This document shows, piece after piece, positions 17,398-26,511 of a stretch of DNA of 64,000 bases. Below the pieces are notes generated by a model. The model was not told where the DNA came from. It saw only the letters and a program-made list of their open reading frames with translations, and ran no database searches. Position 1 is the first letter of the stretch. Every line of letters begins with the position of its first letter. This DNA is from Sulfurovum sp. TSL6. GTDB taxonomy: Bacteria; Campylobacterota; Campylobacteria; Campylobacterales; Sulfurovaceae. The translations under genes and the position numbers were made by a program. The stretch lies in NCBI RefSeq assembly GCF_019972115.1, contig NZ_BPFJ01000001.1:310001-374000 (forward strand), written 5' to 3'.

Positions 17398-18870
17398 CTA
17401 TTCAACTTTTAATCGGTTTTGCACTTCATCAAACTTTTTAGCGATAGAATCCGGATTGGAAGTGCCATATTTGCTAAAGATCAAAATAGCTATCCACGAT
17501 AAAACAAATCCAGGAAGCAATTCAAATATATCAAATATCCCACCCTGCAGCTCTTTCCAGATGATGACAGTTAAAGCACCCACTATCATACCTGATATCG
17601 CACCGAACTTTGTAATGTTACGGCTATAAAGACTTAATATGATAAGTGGCCCAAATGCGGCACCAAATCCTGCCCAGGCATAGGATACCAGTTTAAGTAC
17701 ACTGGAGTTCTCATCTGCTGATATATACCATGCGATGAGGGCGATCATGATCACTGTGGCACGTCCGATCCAAACAAGTTCTTTGTCACTGGCATCTTTA
17801 TGTATGATTGCGTGGTATACATCCCTTGTTAACACAGAAGAGGATACAAGCAGTTGTGAGTCTACCGTACTCATAATAGCCGCGAGTATCGCAGCGAGTA
17901 AAAAGCCTGCGATCCAAGGGTTAAAAACAAGTTGGGAGAGTGTAATAAAGATCTTTTCACTGTCAGCCAGATCAATGCCGTTTGCTGCAACATAAGCAAA
18001 CCCGAAAAAACCGACGCTCAAAGAACCCAGAATGGATAAAATCATCCAGGTCATCCCGATGGTTTTGGCTTTATGTGTCTCGTTTTCATCTCTGATAGAC
18101 ATAAATCTAACAAGAATATGAGGCTGACCAAAATAGCCTAATCCCCATGCAAGCAATGATATCACAGAGATAAGAGAGGCACCGCTGACCATATTGAGAT
18201 GTGATGGGTCTATAGATTCTATCGCTGTCATAGCACTTGATACTCCTCCAAGTTCAGAAACAACCACAATGGGTGTGATAACAAGAGCAAGCATCATCAA
18301 AATACCCTGAATAAAATCTGTCCAACTTACAGCATTATAACCCCCTAAGAAAGTATATGAAACGATCACAAAACTCCCTACAAGCAGTGCATCTGAATAA
18401 GCAATGTTAAATGTTGCCTCAAAAAGCTTCGCTCCCCCAACAAGTCCTGATGAAGTATAAAGAGTATAAAAAATCAAAATAACCACTGCAGTGATCACTC
18501 TGAGCATATGTCCGTTGTCTTCAAAACGGTTTGCCAGATAATCCGGAATAGTAATAGAATCGTCTAGATGATGCGTATATACTCTAAGTGGCTTTGCTAC
18601 ATAGTGCCAATTCAGATAGGCTCCTAGTATAAGCCCCACTGCAATCCAACTACCGACTATCCCATCACTATACATCATACCCGGAAGCCCGAGAAGCAGC
18701 CATCCACTCATATCAGATGCTCCGGCACTTAGAGCAGTCACACTAGGGTTTAGACCGCGTCCACCTAAAACATAGTCACTCAAATCATTTGTTTTAAAGT
18801 AAAAATAAAACCCTATAGCCAGCATCACCAGCATATATCCTATAAATGATATTATAATTTCCGGTTGCAT
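17398..18870 (-). CDS. putP: Sodium/proline symporter
   Basis: A 490-residue inner-membrane transporter of the sodium:solute symporter family with about 13 membrane segments, importing proline with Na+. Family marks include the N-terminal DLSDYVLGGRGLNPSVTALS region, SAGASDMSGWLLLGLPG, SYTFLGGYNAVSWTDFIQG and the IMSTVDSQLLVSSSVLTRD segment. It starts 3 bases after the putA stop, so the two form a proline-use operon. Proline supplied here would be oxidised by PutA to glutamate, feeding the respiratory chain. Confidence 0.94.
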   Translation of the reverse strand: MQPEIIISFIGYMLVMLAIGFYFYFKTNDLSDYVLGGRGLNPSVTALSAGASDMSGWLLLGLPGMMYSDGIVGSWIAVGLILGAYLNWHYVAKPLRVYTHHLDDSITIPDYLANRFEDNGHMLRVITAVVILIFYTLYTSSGLVGGAKLFEATFNIAYSDALLVGSFVIVSYTFLGGYNAVSWTDFIQGILMMLALVITPIVVVSELGGVSSAMTAIESIDPSHLNMVSGASLISVISLLAWGLGYFGQPHILVRFMSIRDENETHKAKTIGMTWMILSILGSLSVGFFGFAYVAANGIDLADSEKIFITLSQLVFNPWIAGFLLAAILAAIMSTVDSQLLVSSSVLTRDVYHAIIHKDASDKELVWIGRATVIMIALIAWYISADENSSVLKLVSYAWAGFGAAFGPLIILSLYSRNITKFGAISGMIVGALTVIIWKELQGGIFDIFELLPGFVLSWIAILIFSKYGTSNPDSIAKKFDEVQNRLKVE

Positions 18871-18872
18871 AT

Positions 18873-21800
18873 TTAAATCTCCTCCAATCTAATGCTTTGA
18901 ATACCAAGATTTCCGTATCTGTGGTAAGAGTTTGAGATACTCTGTTCTATAAAGTAGTGCATGAGCTCAAGTCTGCCGTGAGATACAAAGTTGTCACTGG
19001 CTATATAGATAGCTTTATGGGCAATCGCATTGTAGATATTGTCGCTTACATTGTCCGGATGCAGAAACCTTACTCTTTGTACTTCCGGTATCTTCTCGAT
19101 CAATGCATCTTCATCTTCCCTGGCAAAACTGTCCTCTTTCCCGATAAAAGAGTTCTGTTTGGATTCAAGCCATATCAGTTCGGCTTTACGGGATTTTTTA
19201 GGTATAGATATATGAAGTTGCGCACCTATCATTTTGATAGCCATGATCGTTGTCAGTATCTCGTCCAGTTCATCTTGCTCTTCGATTCTAAGCAGTACAC
19301 TTTTCACAGGAAGATAACGGATAATATTGCTTTCTCCCCTTATATGTGCATAGTCATGCTCTTTTAAAAACTCAACCTCGTACCAATGGGTAAAGTGGCA
19401 CATATGTCTCAATGCCGCCTCACACTCATCATTAAATACCGTATCTCTTGTAAGGAGAACTCTCATTTGATCTAAAAACTGGCTTGAACATGATTCGTAA
19501 AGGTTTGTCTCTTGATACGTAAGGTTCATGAACTGACTAACATAGTTAAAACCACCCGCTTTTTTCCCACTTCCTATGGCAGATTTTCGCATGCCGCCGA
19601 AAGGCTGACGTGTGACAATCGCACCTGTCGTTACACGGTTGATATAGAGGTTCCCTGCAATGATCCGTTCTTTCCAGTAATCTTGTTCTCTTTTATCTAA
19701 AGATTCTATACCCGACGTCAAACCGTAGCCTGTTGCATTTACTATATCGATAGCATCATCCAGATCTTCTGCACACATTACACTTAGAACAGGACCAAAA
19801 AGCTCATTCATATGACAAAAATCATTTCTTTTTGTTCCCCATCTTACTGACGGTGTAAGCATATACGGATTACCTTTGTCCGTGAAATCTGGTTTTACCA
19901 GCCACTCTTCACCTTCATCAAGATAGGTGAGTGATTTTTTAAGTTCACCTGAGGGAAGATTTGACAATGTTCCGATCCGGTTAGAAAAATCCCAAACGGA
20001 GCCTGTTTTAAGTGATTCAACCCCTTCTTTGAGCGTCTGCTTAAATGCTTCATCATTAAATAGCTCTTTTTCAAGTACCAGCAGTGAGGTTGCTGAACAC
20101 TTTTGTCCTGAGTTATGAAAGGCCGATACGATCACATTTTTAATCGCTTGGTCACGATCGGCTAAAGCGGTCACAATGGTCGCATCTTTACCACCGGTCT
20201 CAGCACTAAGTGCTATATCCGGACGGGATTTGATGATGTTATAAGCTGTTTTTTCACCCCCTGTAAAGATAGTGAAATCGATATCTTTGCTAGGGATCAT
20301 ATGCTCTCCTACAACAGGACCGCGACCTGGGATGAACTGCAGTGTATTTTTACTGACACCGGCATCCCAAAAACATTGGCACAACCGATATCCGCAAAGG
20401 ATAGAGTCTTCCGCTGGCTTTAATATGACTGTATTTCCTGCGGCAAGTGATGCGGCGATTCCACCTACTGGAATAGCGATAGGAAAGTTCCATGGACTGA
20501 TAACCAGACCCACGCCTTTACCCGTGGCTTCAACACCTGTAAGAGCAGATATCTTTGCCACGCTGTAAGGGTAGAAGTTCGCAAAGTCTATCGCTTCACT
20601 TACTTCTACGTCTGTTTCGGTAAACACTTTACCTACTTCTGCAGCAGCCACACCTATGAGGTCCGCTCTTGCTACTTTTATCTCATGTGCTACATCCATC
20701 AGGATCTCTTGTCTCTCCGTTGCCGTGAGTTTTCTCCAGCCATCCGGGTCTTCTTTGGCTGTTGCAATAGCCCTTTTCATATCTTCAGGTGTTGCTTCAG
20801 TATAGCGTCCTGCCAGTTTATTCTCATGGTACTGGCTCTTATCTATTACATCGACATGTAGATCTCTTTGAACGATCTCCCCACCTACAACGGGATAAGC
20901 ATTAAATCCACCCACTTTACCGATGTTCTGCCACTTGTCACGGATCTTTTCTGCCCACTCTCTGTTTGCCTTGAGTACAAAGTCTGTATCTGGTTCATTC
21001 TCAAAATGGTAGCGTTTCAGATCAATCGTCTCTTTGACGATCTCTTTATTCCTATCTTGCGTTCTATAAGGCTCCTGATCAACAGTGGGCATAAGAGCAA
21101 GAGCATCATCATAACTTTTGAGCAATATATCCCATGCAGGTGTATCGACCTCAAGGCCAAAACTGTGTCGTAAAAAGTTCTGTTCTGCTGTATTTTCATC
21201 AAATCTTCTCACCAAATAAGCTATGGCATTTGTAAAGGTCTCTTTCGTTGCAGTCGGCGCATAAAGGATCACATTCAAGCCTTGATCTTTCAGTACCTGA
21301 TAGGCTGCTTCACTCATCCCCTCAAGCATCTCTGCAGTGACATATTTTTCTACTTTTCTCTCTTTTGCCAATAGCATTGCTAGTGCATGGTCAAAAAGAT
21401 TGTGTGAAGCGATACCAGTATGTACATAAGGCGCCACTTCCGGGTCAAGTAAAAAGTTCATCGCTATTTTATAGTTTGCATCAGATTCCGCTTTTGAAGA
21501 GTAGGTGACATTCGGCCAGCCTCTAAGAGATGCTTCGGTCAGTTCCATCTCCTGATTTGCACCTTTGACAATACGGATCTTGATAGGAGCACCACCACTT
21601 TGCACTCTTTTTTTAGCCCAAGCGTATAACTCTTTTATATAGATCATCGCATCGGGAATGTAAGTCTGGATCACTATTCCGGCATGAAGGTTTTTATACG
21701 CATCCATCTCTAAAACATTTTTGAATGCATCGATAGTCATCTGGATATCTTTATACTCTTCCATATCAAGATTGACAAACTTATAGTGTTCCTTGCCGTT

Positions 21801-22457
21801 TTTATCCAAATACGTGTTTTCCATTGCTGCACTATAGACTCTTTTTAACTGCTCGGAAATATGATGAATATTGTTCTCATGTGCATGTGGGATGATCTGA
21901 GAAAAGAGGTTTGATATTTTAATAGAGAGATAATCAACATCAGGATTTTGAAGCAGTTTTATATATTTTTCAACTCTTTTGTCCGCTTCTTCCTTACTTA
22001 AAACGATCTCCCCGATCACATTGATGTTGACTCTGGTACCCTCTTGTTTCCTTTTGTGCATATGCTTCGACAGAACAGGGTCTTCTCCTTGAATGACAAT
22101 AGAACTGATATCGTTTCTGAGATATTTGACAAAAAGAGGAATGGAAATGGAGGTAAGATAGATCCCAACATCGCGAAAAAGCCAGATGAGAATCTGTTCA
22201 AACTGAGAAAAGAAATCTGTGTTTTTGTATTTTGTAAATATGTATTCCAGCTGATCTGCAACCCTATCTGGGTTGCTGGAGCGGAAGCTTTGGTCCAGTA
22301 GTTCGATAAGGAAAATTTTGTTCACAGGATTTCTCAGCATTTTTAACATCATATCGTGAAAATCCTGCTCTTGGCCCTTACGAGAAACCTGTATCTTCTT
22401 TTGCCATTCATAGGCAACTAATTTCACTTCCTGTGCTATTTTTTCCGGTATAGTCAA
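18873..22457 (-). CDS. putA: Bifunctional proline dehydrogenase / P5C dehydrogenase
   Basis: A 1194-residue bifunctional enzyme that oxidises proline to glutamate. The FAD-dependent proline dehydrogenase barrel occupies roughly residues 100-440 (RIVKGANQEMEL, YAPTATKETF) and the NAD+-dependent ALDH domain about 515-1010, with catalytic Cys near 785 (NSGQKCSAT), ETGGKDA, and PFGGMRKSAIGSGKKAGG. About 180 residues beyond the ALDH domain form the C-terminal extension seen in long PutA proteins. There is no N-terminal ribbon-helix-helix domain, so unlike E. coli PutA it should not repress its own operon. Next to putP on the same strand. Confidence 0.95.
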   Translation of the reverse strand: MTIPEKIAQEVKLVAYEWQKKIQVSRKGQEQDFHDMMLKMLRNPVNKIFLIELLDQSFRSSNPDRVADQLEYIFTKYKNTDFFSQFEQILIWLFRDVGIYLTSISIPLFVKYLRNDISSIVIQGEDPVLSKHMHKRKQEGTRVNINVIGEIVLSKEEADKRVEKYIKLLQNPDVDYLSIKISNLFSQIIPHAHENNIHHISEQLKRVYSAAMENTYLDKNGKEHYKFVNLDMEEYKDIQMTIDAFKNVLEMDAYKNLHAGIVIQTYIPDAMIYIKELYAWAKKRVQSGGAPIKIRIVKGANQEMELTEASLRGWPNVTYSSKAESDANYKIAMNFLLDPEVAPYVHTGIASHNLFDHALAMLLAKERKVEKYVTAEMLEGMSEAAYQVLKDQGLNVILYAPTATKETFTNAIAYLVRRFDENTAEQNFLRHSFGLEVDTPAWDILLKSYDDALALMPTVDQEPYRTQDRNKEIVKETIDLKRYHFENEPDTDFVLKANREWAEKIRDKWQNIGKVGGFNAYPVVGGEIVQRDLHVDVIDKSQYHENKLAGRYTEATPEDMKRAIATAKEDPDGWRKLTATERQEILMDVAHEIKVARADLIGVAAAEVGKVFTETDVEVSEAIDFANFYPYSVAKISALTGVEATGKGVGLVISPWNFPIAIPVGGIAASLAAGNTVILKPAEDSILCGYRLCQCFWDAGVSKNTLQFIPGRGPVVGEHMIPSKDIDFTIFTGGEKTAYNIIKSRPDIALSAETGGKDATIVTALADRDQAIKNVIVSAFHNSGQKCSATSLLVLEKELFNDEAFKQTLKEGVESLKTGSVWDFSNRIGTLSNLPSGELKKSLTYLDEGEEWLVKPDFTDKGNPYMLTPSVRWGTKRNDFCHMNELFGPVLSVMCAEDLDDAIDIVNATGYGLTSGIESLDKREQDYWKERIIAGNLYINRVTTGAIVTRQPFGGMRKSAIGSGKKAGGFNYVSQFMNLTYQETNLYESCSSQFLDQMRVLLTRDTVFNDECEAALRHMCHFTHWYEVEFLKEHDYAHIRGESNIIRYLPVKSVLLRIEEQDELDEILTTIMAIKMIGAQLHISIPKKSRKAELIWLESKQNSFIGKEDSFAREDEDALIEKIPEVQRVRFLHPDNVSDNIYNAIAHKAIYIASDNFVSHGRLELMHYFIEQSISNSYHRYGNLGIQSIRLEEI

Positions 22458-22572
22458 GTTATTTCCCCTCCATTTTGAATGATTTTTCCCTGTAGTACGG
22501 TAACGTTCATATATCTAAGTTTTATTTTATCTATGCGCTATGTTGCTCAAAGGCCACAGGTATATTTATCTG

Positions 22573-22872
22573 CTAATGTTTAACTCTTAGTTTTTTGTTA
22601 TTAAACTCCAAGATCAAACTATCTTTATCCTCTATGATTTGATCTACCACATGTACCGATATTTCAGGAGTTTTTTTAAAAAAATGCTCTATGTTTCTCT
22701 TTGCCTCTTCTATATTTGTATCATCCTTAAAATCTAACAATAGAGCGTTTTCTCCAAAGATCACCCTTTGATTCAATATATTTAGGTTATCAGCATTGCC
22801 TAGGAACTTAAAAAAATTTAATTTCTCTTCTCTGGGTAGATCTAAATAGTTTTTTAGGTAAATAAATTTCAT
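22573..22872 (-). CDS. Small hypothetical protein upstream of putA
   Basis: A 99-residue protein from the ATG at 22870-22872, chosen because AGGAAAATTAAA precedes it; an open frame extends 16 codons further upstream without a good site. The sequence is charged, with no signal peptide or membrane segment: MKFIYLKNYLDLPREEK at the start and a C-terminal half of alternating hydrophobic and charged residues (ISVHVVDQIIEDKDSLILEF). I do not recognise a family. It ends 115 bases before putA on the same strand and could belong to the same unit, for instance as a local regulator; that is speculation. Confidence 0.55.
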   Translation of the reverse strand: MKFIYLKNYLDLPREEKLNFFKFLGNADNLNILNQRVIFGENALLLDFKDDTNIEEAKRNIEHFFKKTPEISVHVVDQIIEDKDSLILEFNNKKLRVKH

Positions 22873-23087
22873 TTTAATTTTCCTATAAATATGTAAAAAT
22901 TTACATGTAATTGCTATCATTCTAACATATTTAAATTACTCATGACTTAAATAAAATGTCAATAATATATCGAATTAAGTATGCTGTTTAATTCTATATA
23001 ATGTAATACAACATAGACAGAAAAAAGGGAAAATTGGTATAAGTAGAGTGTAAAAAAGATAAAGGTAAATGGCATAAAATATGGTCT

Positions 23088-23391
23088 TTACGGTATCTCA
23101 GGTGCAGTCATAGTCTCACCTTGCATGGCATAATTTCTACCAACACTGGCAATGCCGGAAAATTCCAAGTTCAAGTTCTCTTTATCAGAGATGATCTTAT
23201 TATTAAGATAAAGATGTTTTATCTCTACGATGACAGGGACTGTTTTCGTTCCTTGGAGATCAAACTCCTATAAGTACTCACAAAAGAAGGCTACTTTGAT
23301 GCCCGATGGCATCGGGAAAAACCCTTCTATGCGTTCTTCTGTAGGGATGTCAAAAACTTCAACTTGACTTTGCAAAGCATCTAATGGTTTC
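23088..23391 (-). pseudogene. Decayed reading frame downstream of the nitroreductase
   Basis: This is within the only stretch longer than 300 bases without an intact gene (22873-23391). On minus, one frame stays open for about 100 codons from the nitroreductase stop down to TAA at 23088-23090, broken by a single TAG (23268-23270). Its residues look protein-like: QSQVEVFDIPTEERIEGFF before the stop and GTKTVPVIVEIKHLYLNNK after it. No start codon or ribosome site is evident and no family is recognised. It is most simply a gene remnant or 3' fragment; a read-through or sequencing error is possible. The rest (22921-23087) is A/T-rich and shows nothing. Confidence 0.4.
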
Positions 23392-24021
23392 TTACTTTAT
23401 AAACTCAACTACTTCATCAAAAGGAAGTCTAACCTGTGTGGACTGTTCATTGACCCTGTAGCCAAATGGTACGACAACTGCTACCTGGTACTTACTTGTA
23501 TCAAGGCCTAGAACCTCTTCCACATTCTCTTTTTCAAACCCTTCTATAGGACAGGAATCTATGCCTACAAAGGCAGCAGCAGTCATCATGTTTCCTAATG
23601 CAATGTAGCTCTGTCTGGCTGTCCATGCATAGGTGTTTTCATCTGTACTGAGTGTCTTTTCCAAGTGTTTGGCATAGATATCCATATAAAAATCAAGTGT
23701 CTCCTGAGGCATATCACGTCGCATAAATCTCTTTTTAGGGATGCCACTCTCTACTTTGGCATTTTCTATGCCTGCAAGGATGATGACAAGATGCGAACAG
23801 GAAGTGATCTGCACCTGGTTCCAGCAGAATGGTCTGAGCTTTGCTTTGAGTTCTTCATTAGTGATCACCAAAAACTTCCATGCTTCCATACCAAAAGAAG
23901 AGGGTGATTTTCTTCCGGCTTCTAAAATGTAATGTATCTCTTCATCACTTATCTTTTTGTTTTCATCAAATAGCTTACAGGCGTGTCTGAAATCCATCGC
24001 TTTAGTAAAATCATTTTGCAT
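23392..24021 (-). CDS. Nitroreductase-family NAD(P)H-dependent oxidoreductase
   Basis: A 209-residue FMN enzyme of the nitroreductase family (NfsB-like length). FMN-contact segments are visible as FRHACKLFDENKKIS near the N-terminus, SPSSFGMEAWKFLVI around residues 38-54, and the closing DTSKYQVAVVVPFGYR region. Such enzymes reduce nitroaromatics, quinones or flavins by two-electron steps in the cytoplasm. The start ATG at 24021 faces the PEBP gene across 129 bases containing an inverted repeat. Native substrate unknown. Confidence 0.88.
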   Translation of the reverse strand: MQNDFTKAMDFRHACKLFDENKKISDEEIHYILEAGRKSPSSFGMEAWKFLVITNEELKAKLRPFCWNQVQITSCSHLVIILAGIENAKVESGIPKKRFMRRDMPQETLDFYMDIYAKHLEKTLSTDENTYAWTARQSYIALGNMMTAAAFVGIDSCPIEGFEKENVEEVLGLDTSKYQVAVVVPFGYRVNEQSTQVRLPFDEVVEFIK

Positions 24022-24042
24022 TGTTTGTCCTTTTGTTTATAT

Positions 24043-24068
24043 TGTGATAGGGTATCTCAACTATCACA
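24043..24068. promoter_or_regulatory. Inverted repeat between divergent nitroreductase and PEBP genes
   Basis: TGTGATAG (24043-24050) and CTATCACA (24061-24068) form an exact 8-bp inverted repeat with a 10-base spacer. The half-site TGTGA is the classic core for CRP/FNR-family regulators, and the position between divergent starts suits an operator. No regulator gene is nearby. Confidence 0.4.
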
Positions 24069-24150
24069 GGATGTCAAGATTTATCTTGAAAAAACTAAAT
24101 AGGATTCTAATGTAAATTATCCTATGATAAATAAAAAATAAGGAGAAAAA

Positions 24151-24681
24151 ATGCGATATATATGGATAGTGATGCTCGTAGGCTCATTTTTACAGGCTGA
24201 GAGTTTTACTTTGGCAAGTGAGACGATCAAAGGACAGATGGTTAAAGCCCAGGAGTTTGACGGTTTTGGATGCAATGGGCAAAATATATCTCCGGAGCTG
24301 CATTGGAATCATGCACCCAAAGGTACGAAAAGTTTTGCTATCACTGTGTATGATCCTGACGCCCCGACAGGCAGCGGATGGTGGCATTGGCTGATCGTGA
24401 ACATTCCTGCTGATACCCATAAAATAGGTGCAAATGCTTCAGCCAAAAAAACACTCCCAAAAGGTGCAATGGAAACAACAACTGATTATGGTCATGCAGG
24501 CTTTGGAGGCGCCTGTCCTCCACAGGGAGACAAAGCCCATCGTTATGTATTTACGGTACATGCATTGGATGTTGAAAGTTTACCTGTAAAGGCGGAGACC
24601 AAGAGTGCAGTGGTAGGCTTTATGATCAATAAACATACGATTCAAAAAGCTTCGATTATCTCTTATTATCAAAGAGATTAA
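24151..24681 (+). CDS. YbhB/YbcL-type phosphatidylethanolamine-binding (PEBP) protein, exported
   Basis: A 176-residue PEBP-fold protein with a short signal peptide (MRYIWIVMLVGSFLQA, mature from about residue 17). The family ligand-site motifs are present: YDPDAPTGSGWWHWLIVNIP (CR1) and the GGACPPQGDKAHRYVFTV (CR2) segment. Bacterial YbhB/YbcL proteins are periplasmic or cytoplasmic and of uncertain role; ligand binding by the pocket is likely. It has a strong AAGGAG site eight bases before ATG. Its stop overlaps that of convergent cutA by four bases. Confidence 0.88.
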   Translation: MRYIWIVMLVGSFLQAESFTLASETIKGQMVKAQEFDGFGCNGQNISPELHWNHAPKGTKSFAITVYDPDAPTGSGWWHWLIVNIPADTHKIGANASAKKTLPKGAMETTTDYGHAGFGGACPPQGDKAHRYVFTVHALDVESLPVKAETKSAVVGFMINKHTIQKASIISYYQRD

Positions 24682-25004
24682 GTGCTTATCGTTTCCTCTT
24701 CTATCCATTGAAGGTAGGGTGGATTGGCGCCTGCCATGGGTACCATGATGATCTCAGGTACGTCATAGGTATGCAGGTGCTCGATCTCTGTTTGAATATT
24801 TTCAAAGAGTGATCTTTTCGTTTTCATTTGAAGACGAATCTCTTCTGATTCTATGATCTTTCTTTCCCAGTGATACGCACTCTGTATGGTTGTAGACTGT
24901 ACACAGGCAACAAGTTTCTTTTCCAAGAGTCGCTGTGTGATGGCATCGGCATTTTCTTTTGAATCTGTCGAAGTAGTGATGATACAGTAATCAGAGGCTT
25001 CCAT
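24678..25004 (-). CDS. cutA: CutA1 divalent-cation tolerance protein
   Basis: A 108-residue CutA1 protein, a very stable trimer of ferredoxin-like subunits linked to copper/divalent cation tolerance. Family features run throughout: ITTSTDSKENADAITQRLLEKKLVACVQS, AYHWERKIIESEEIRLQMKT and HTYDVPEIIMVPM. The start overlaps the 3' end of the upstream phosphatase gene by 14 bases, so they are coupled. It meets the PEBP gene tail to tail. Confidence 0.93.
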   Translation of the reverse strand: MEASDYCIITTSTDSKENADAITQRLLEKKLVACVQSTTIQSAYHWERKIIESEEIRLQMKTKRSLFENIQTEIEHLHTYDVPEIIMVPMAGANPPYLQWIEEETIST

Positions 25005-25446
25005 TTTTTACCTTTTCTATAAAATCTTCCACACAAAGTGAAATCATCTGGTAGACTTTTTCAAATCCTTCAAACCCGTTAAAAAAGTAAGGATCAGGCA
25101 CATCTTCCCCTTTAAAATTCGCATAATCCCCTAAAAGGTGGATATTGGAAAAACCAAAGGCTTCCATGTCTGCTTTGTTTTGTCTGTCCATAGCTACCAC
25201 ATGGGTAAAAGAGTGGATGTCCTCTTTGCTGATAGGACGTGAATACTGTTTGCTGATATCAATAGCATATCGCTGAGCGACCTTGATAGAATTATCGCAA
25301 GGTGCTTCCCCCTTATGCCAGTCGCTTGTACCTGCAGAGTCTATGTCAAGCTCAAGTTTATTTGTTTGGGCTATATGTTCTGCCACACCGTGAGCCAGGG
25401 GACTTCGGCAGATGTTTCCCAAGCATACGAATAAAATACGATCCAT
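24991..25446 (-). CDS. Low-molecular-weight protein-tyrosine phosphatase
   Basis: A 151-residue cytoplasmic phosphatase with the CX5R active site at residues 8-14 (VCLGNICRS) right after the first strand and the general-acid loop DPYFF near residue 118. These features define the LMW-PTP family, which removes phosphate from tyrosine in proteins, often those controlling polysaccharide export; arsenate reductases share the fold but lack this exact pattern. It overlaps cutA by 14 bases. No tyrosine kinase is adjacent, so the target is not evident. Confidence 0.9.
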   Translation of the reverse strand: MDRILFVCLGNICRSPLAHGVAEHIAQTNKLELDIDSAGTSDWHKGEAPCDNSIKVAQRYAIDISKQYSRPISKEDIHSFTHVVAMDRQNKADMEAFGFSNIHLLGDYANFKGEDVPDPYFFNGFEGFEKVYQMISLCVEDFIEKVKNGSL

Positions 25447-25499
25447 AATTTACCTTTTATTTCTATAGTGTACAATACCAAAAATATGAGGATAATTTG

Positions 25500-26510
25500 A
25501 TGAAAAGAGCCATAACATTATTATTTATCATGACATTCATATTATCTGCCAAAGATTATACAAAAAACCCTATAACGATAGAATTTATGGATGCCTTGGT
25601 TCAAACCTATGATTTTAAAATAGCCGACCTTGAGAAATTATTTTCAGATGTCAAAGTCCAAAAATCTGCATTACATGTATTTCTCCCTGAAGTAGAGAAA
25701 AAAAGAACACCTGAAGAGATCGCTGCACTTGAAAAGCTTTATCCAAAATATGGTGCATGGGATCGCTATGCAAAATACAGAATCAGTGAGGCACGTGTTC
25801 AGCAAGGTGTGGATTTTATTAAACGCTACCAAAAGATATTTGATCAAGTCGAAAAAAAGTATACGGTACCTAAAGAGTATATCGCAGCTATTATAGGTAT
25901 AGAAACGGTGTATGGCAGGAATGTTGGAAAGTATCCGGTATTTGATACGTTGAGCACTTTGGCTTTTGAAAAGAACAGAAGAAACACATTTTTCCAAAAA
26001 GAGTTGATGAAGTTCCTGCACCTCTCTCAAACAGAAAAATTCAATCCTAAAAATGTGTATGGCTCTTACGCTGGTGCGATTGGCTTAGGACAGTTTATGC
26101 CAAGCAACTATGAAGCATATGGTGTGGATTTTAATAAGGATGGTAGAATTACACTGCAGAAACCTGAAGATGCCATTGCAAGTATCGCAAACTATTTGAA
26201 ACAAAATGGTTGGCGTAAGGGCGAGCCTGTTGCTACCAGAGTAGGGTATCAGGGAATGCGATTTGAAGCCTATGAAACCGGCTATAGAAAAACCTATGAT
26301 CGAGCGCAACTCAAAGGTATACGGCCCAAAAAGAAGTGGGACTACTGGGGCAAGGTACGTCTTATTAAGCTGAACAAAGAGAAATATGATGAACTTTGGT
26401 ATGGTGCCAAAAACTTTTTTGTGATCACCCGCTATAACCACAGTGCCTATTATGCAATGTCAGTACATCAGTTGGCGACAAAAATTGCAGCAAAAATGAA
26501 AGAGGAATAA
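25500..26510 (+). CDS. mltB: Lytic murein transglycosylase B
   Basis: A 336-residue periplasmic lytic transglycosylase with a signal peptide (MKRAITLLFIMTFILSA). The catalytic glutamate is in IIGIETVYGRN and the family block GAIGLGQFMPSNYEAYGVDFNKDG follows. MltB cuts glycan strands of peptidoglycan, forming 1,6-anhydro ends. The start is the ATG at 25500 with GAGGAT upstream; an in-frame TTG just before it is not needed. It is followed after one base by rlmH on the same strand. Confidence 0.93.
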   Translation: MKRAITLLFIMTFILSAKDYTKNPITIEFMDALVQTYDFKIADLEKLFSDVKVQKSALHVFLPEVEKKRTPEEIAALEKLYPKYGAWDRYAKYRISEARVQQGVDFIKRYQKIFDQVEKKYTVPKEYIAAIIGIETVYGRNVGKYPVFDTLSTLAFEKNRRNTFFQKELMKFLHLSQTEKFNPKNVYGSYAGAIGLGQFMPSNYEAYGVDFNKDGRITLQKPEDAIASIANYLKQNGWRKGEPVATRVGYQGMRFEAYETGYRKTYDRAQLKGIRPKKKWDYWGKVRLIKLNKEKYDELWYGAKNFFVITRYNHSAYYAMSVHQLATKIAAKMKEE

Positions 26511-26511
26511 T

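Noticed and set aside
18957-19367. Plus-strand open frame of 136 codons inside putA
   Set aside because: It is antisense to the conserved C-terminal region of PutA and shows no domain.
22997-23002. TATAAT on plus in the gap after 22921
   Set aside because: No gene follows on plus for over one kilobase; such boxes are frequent in AT-rich DNA.
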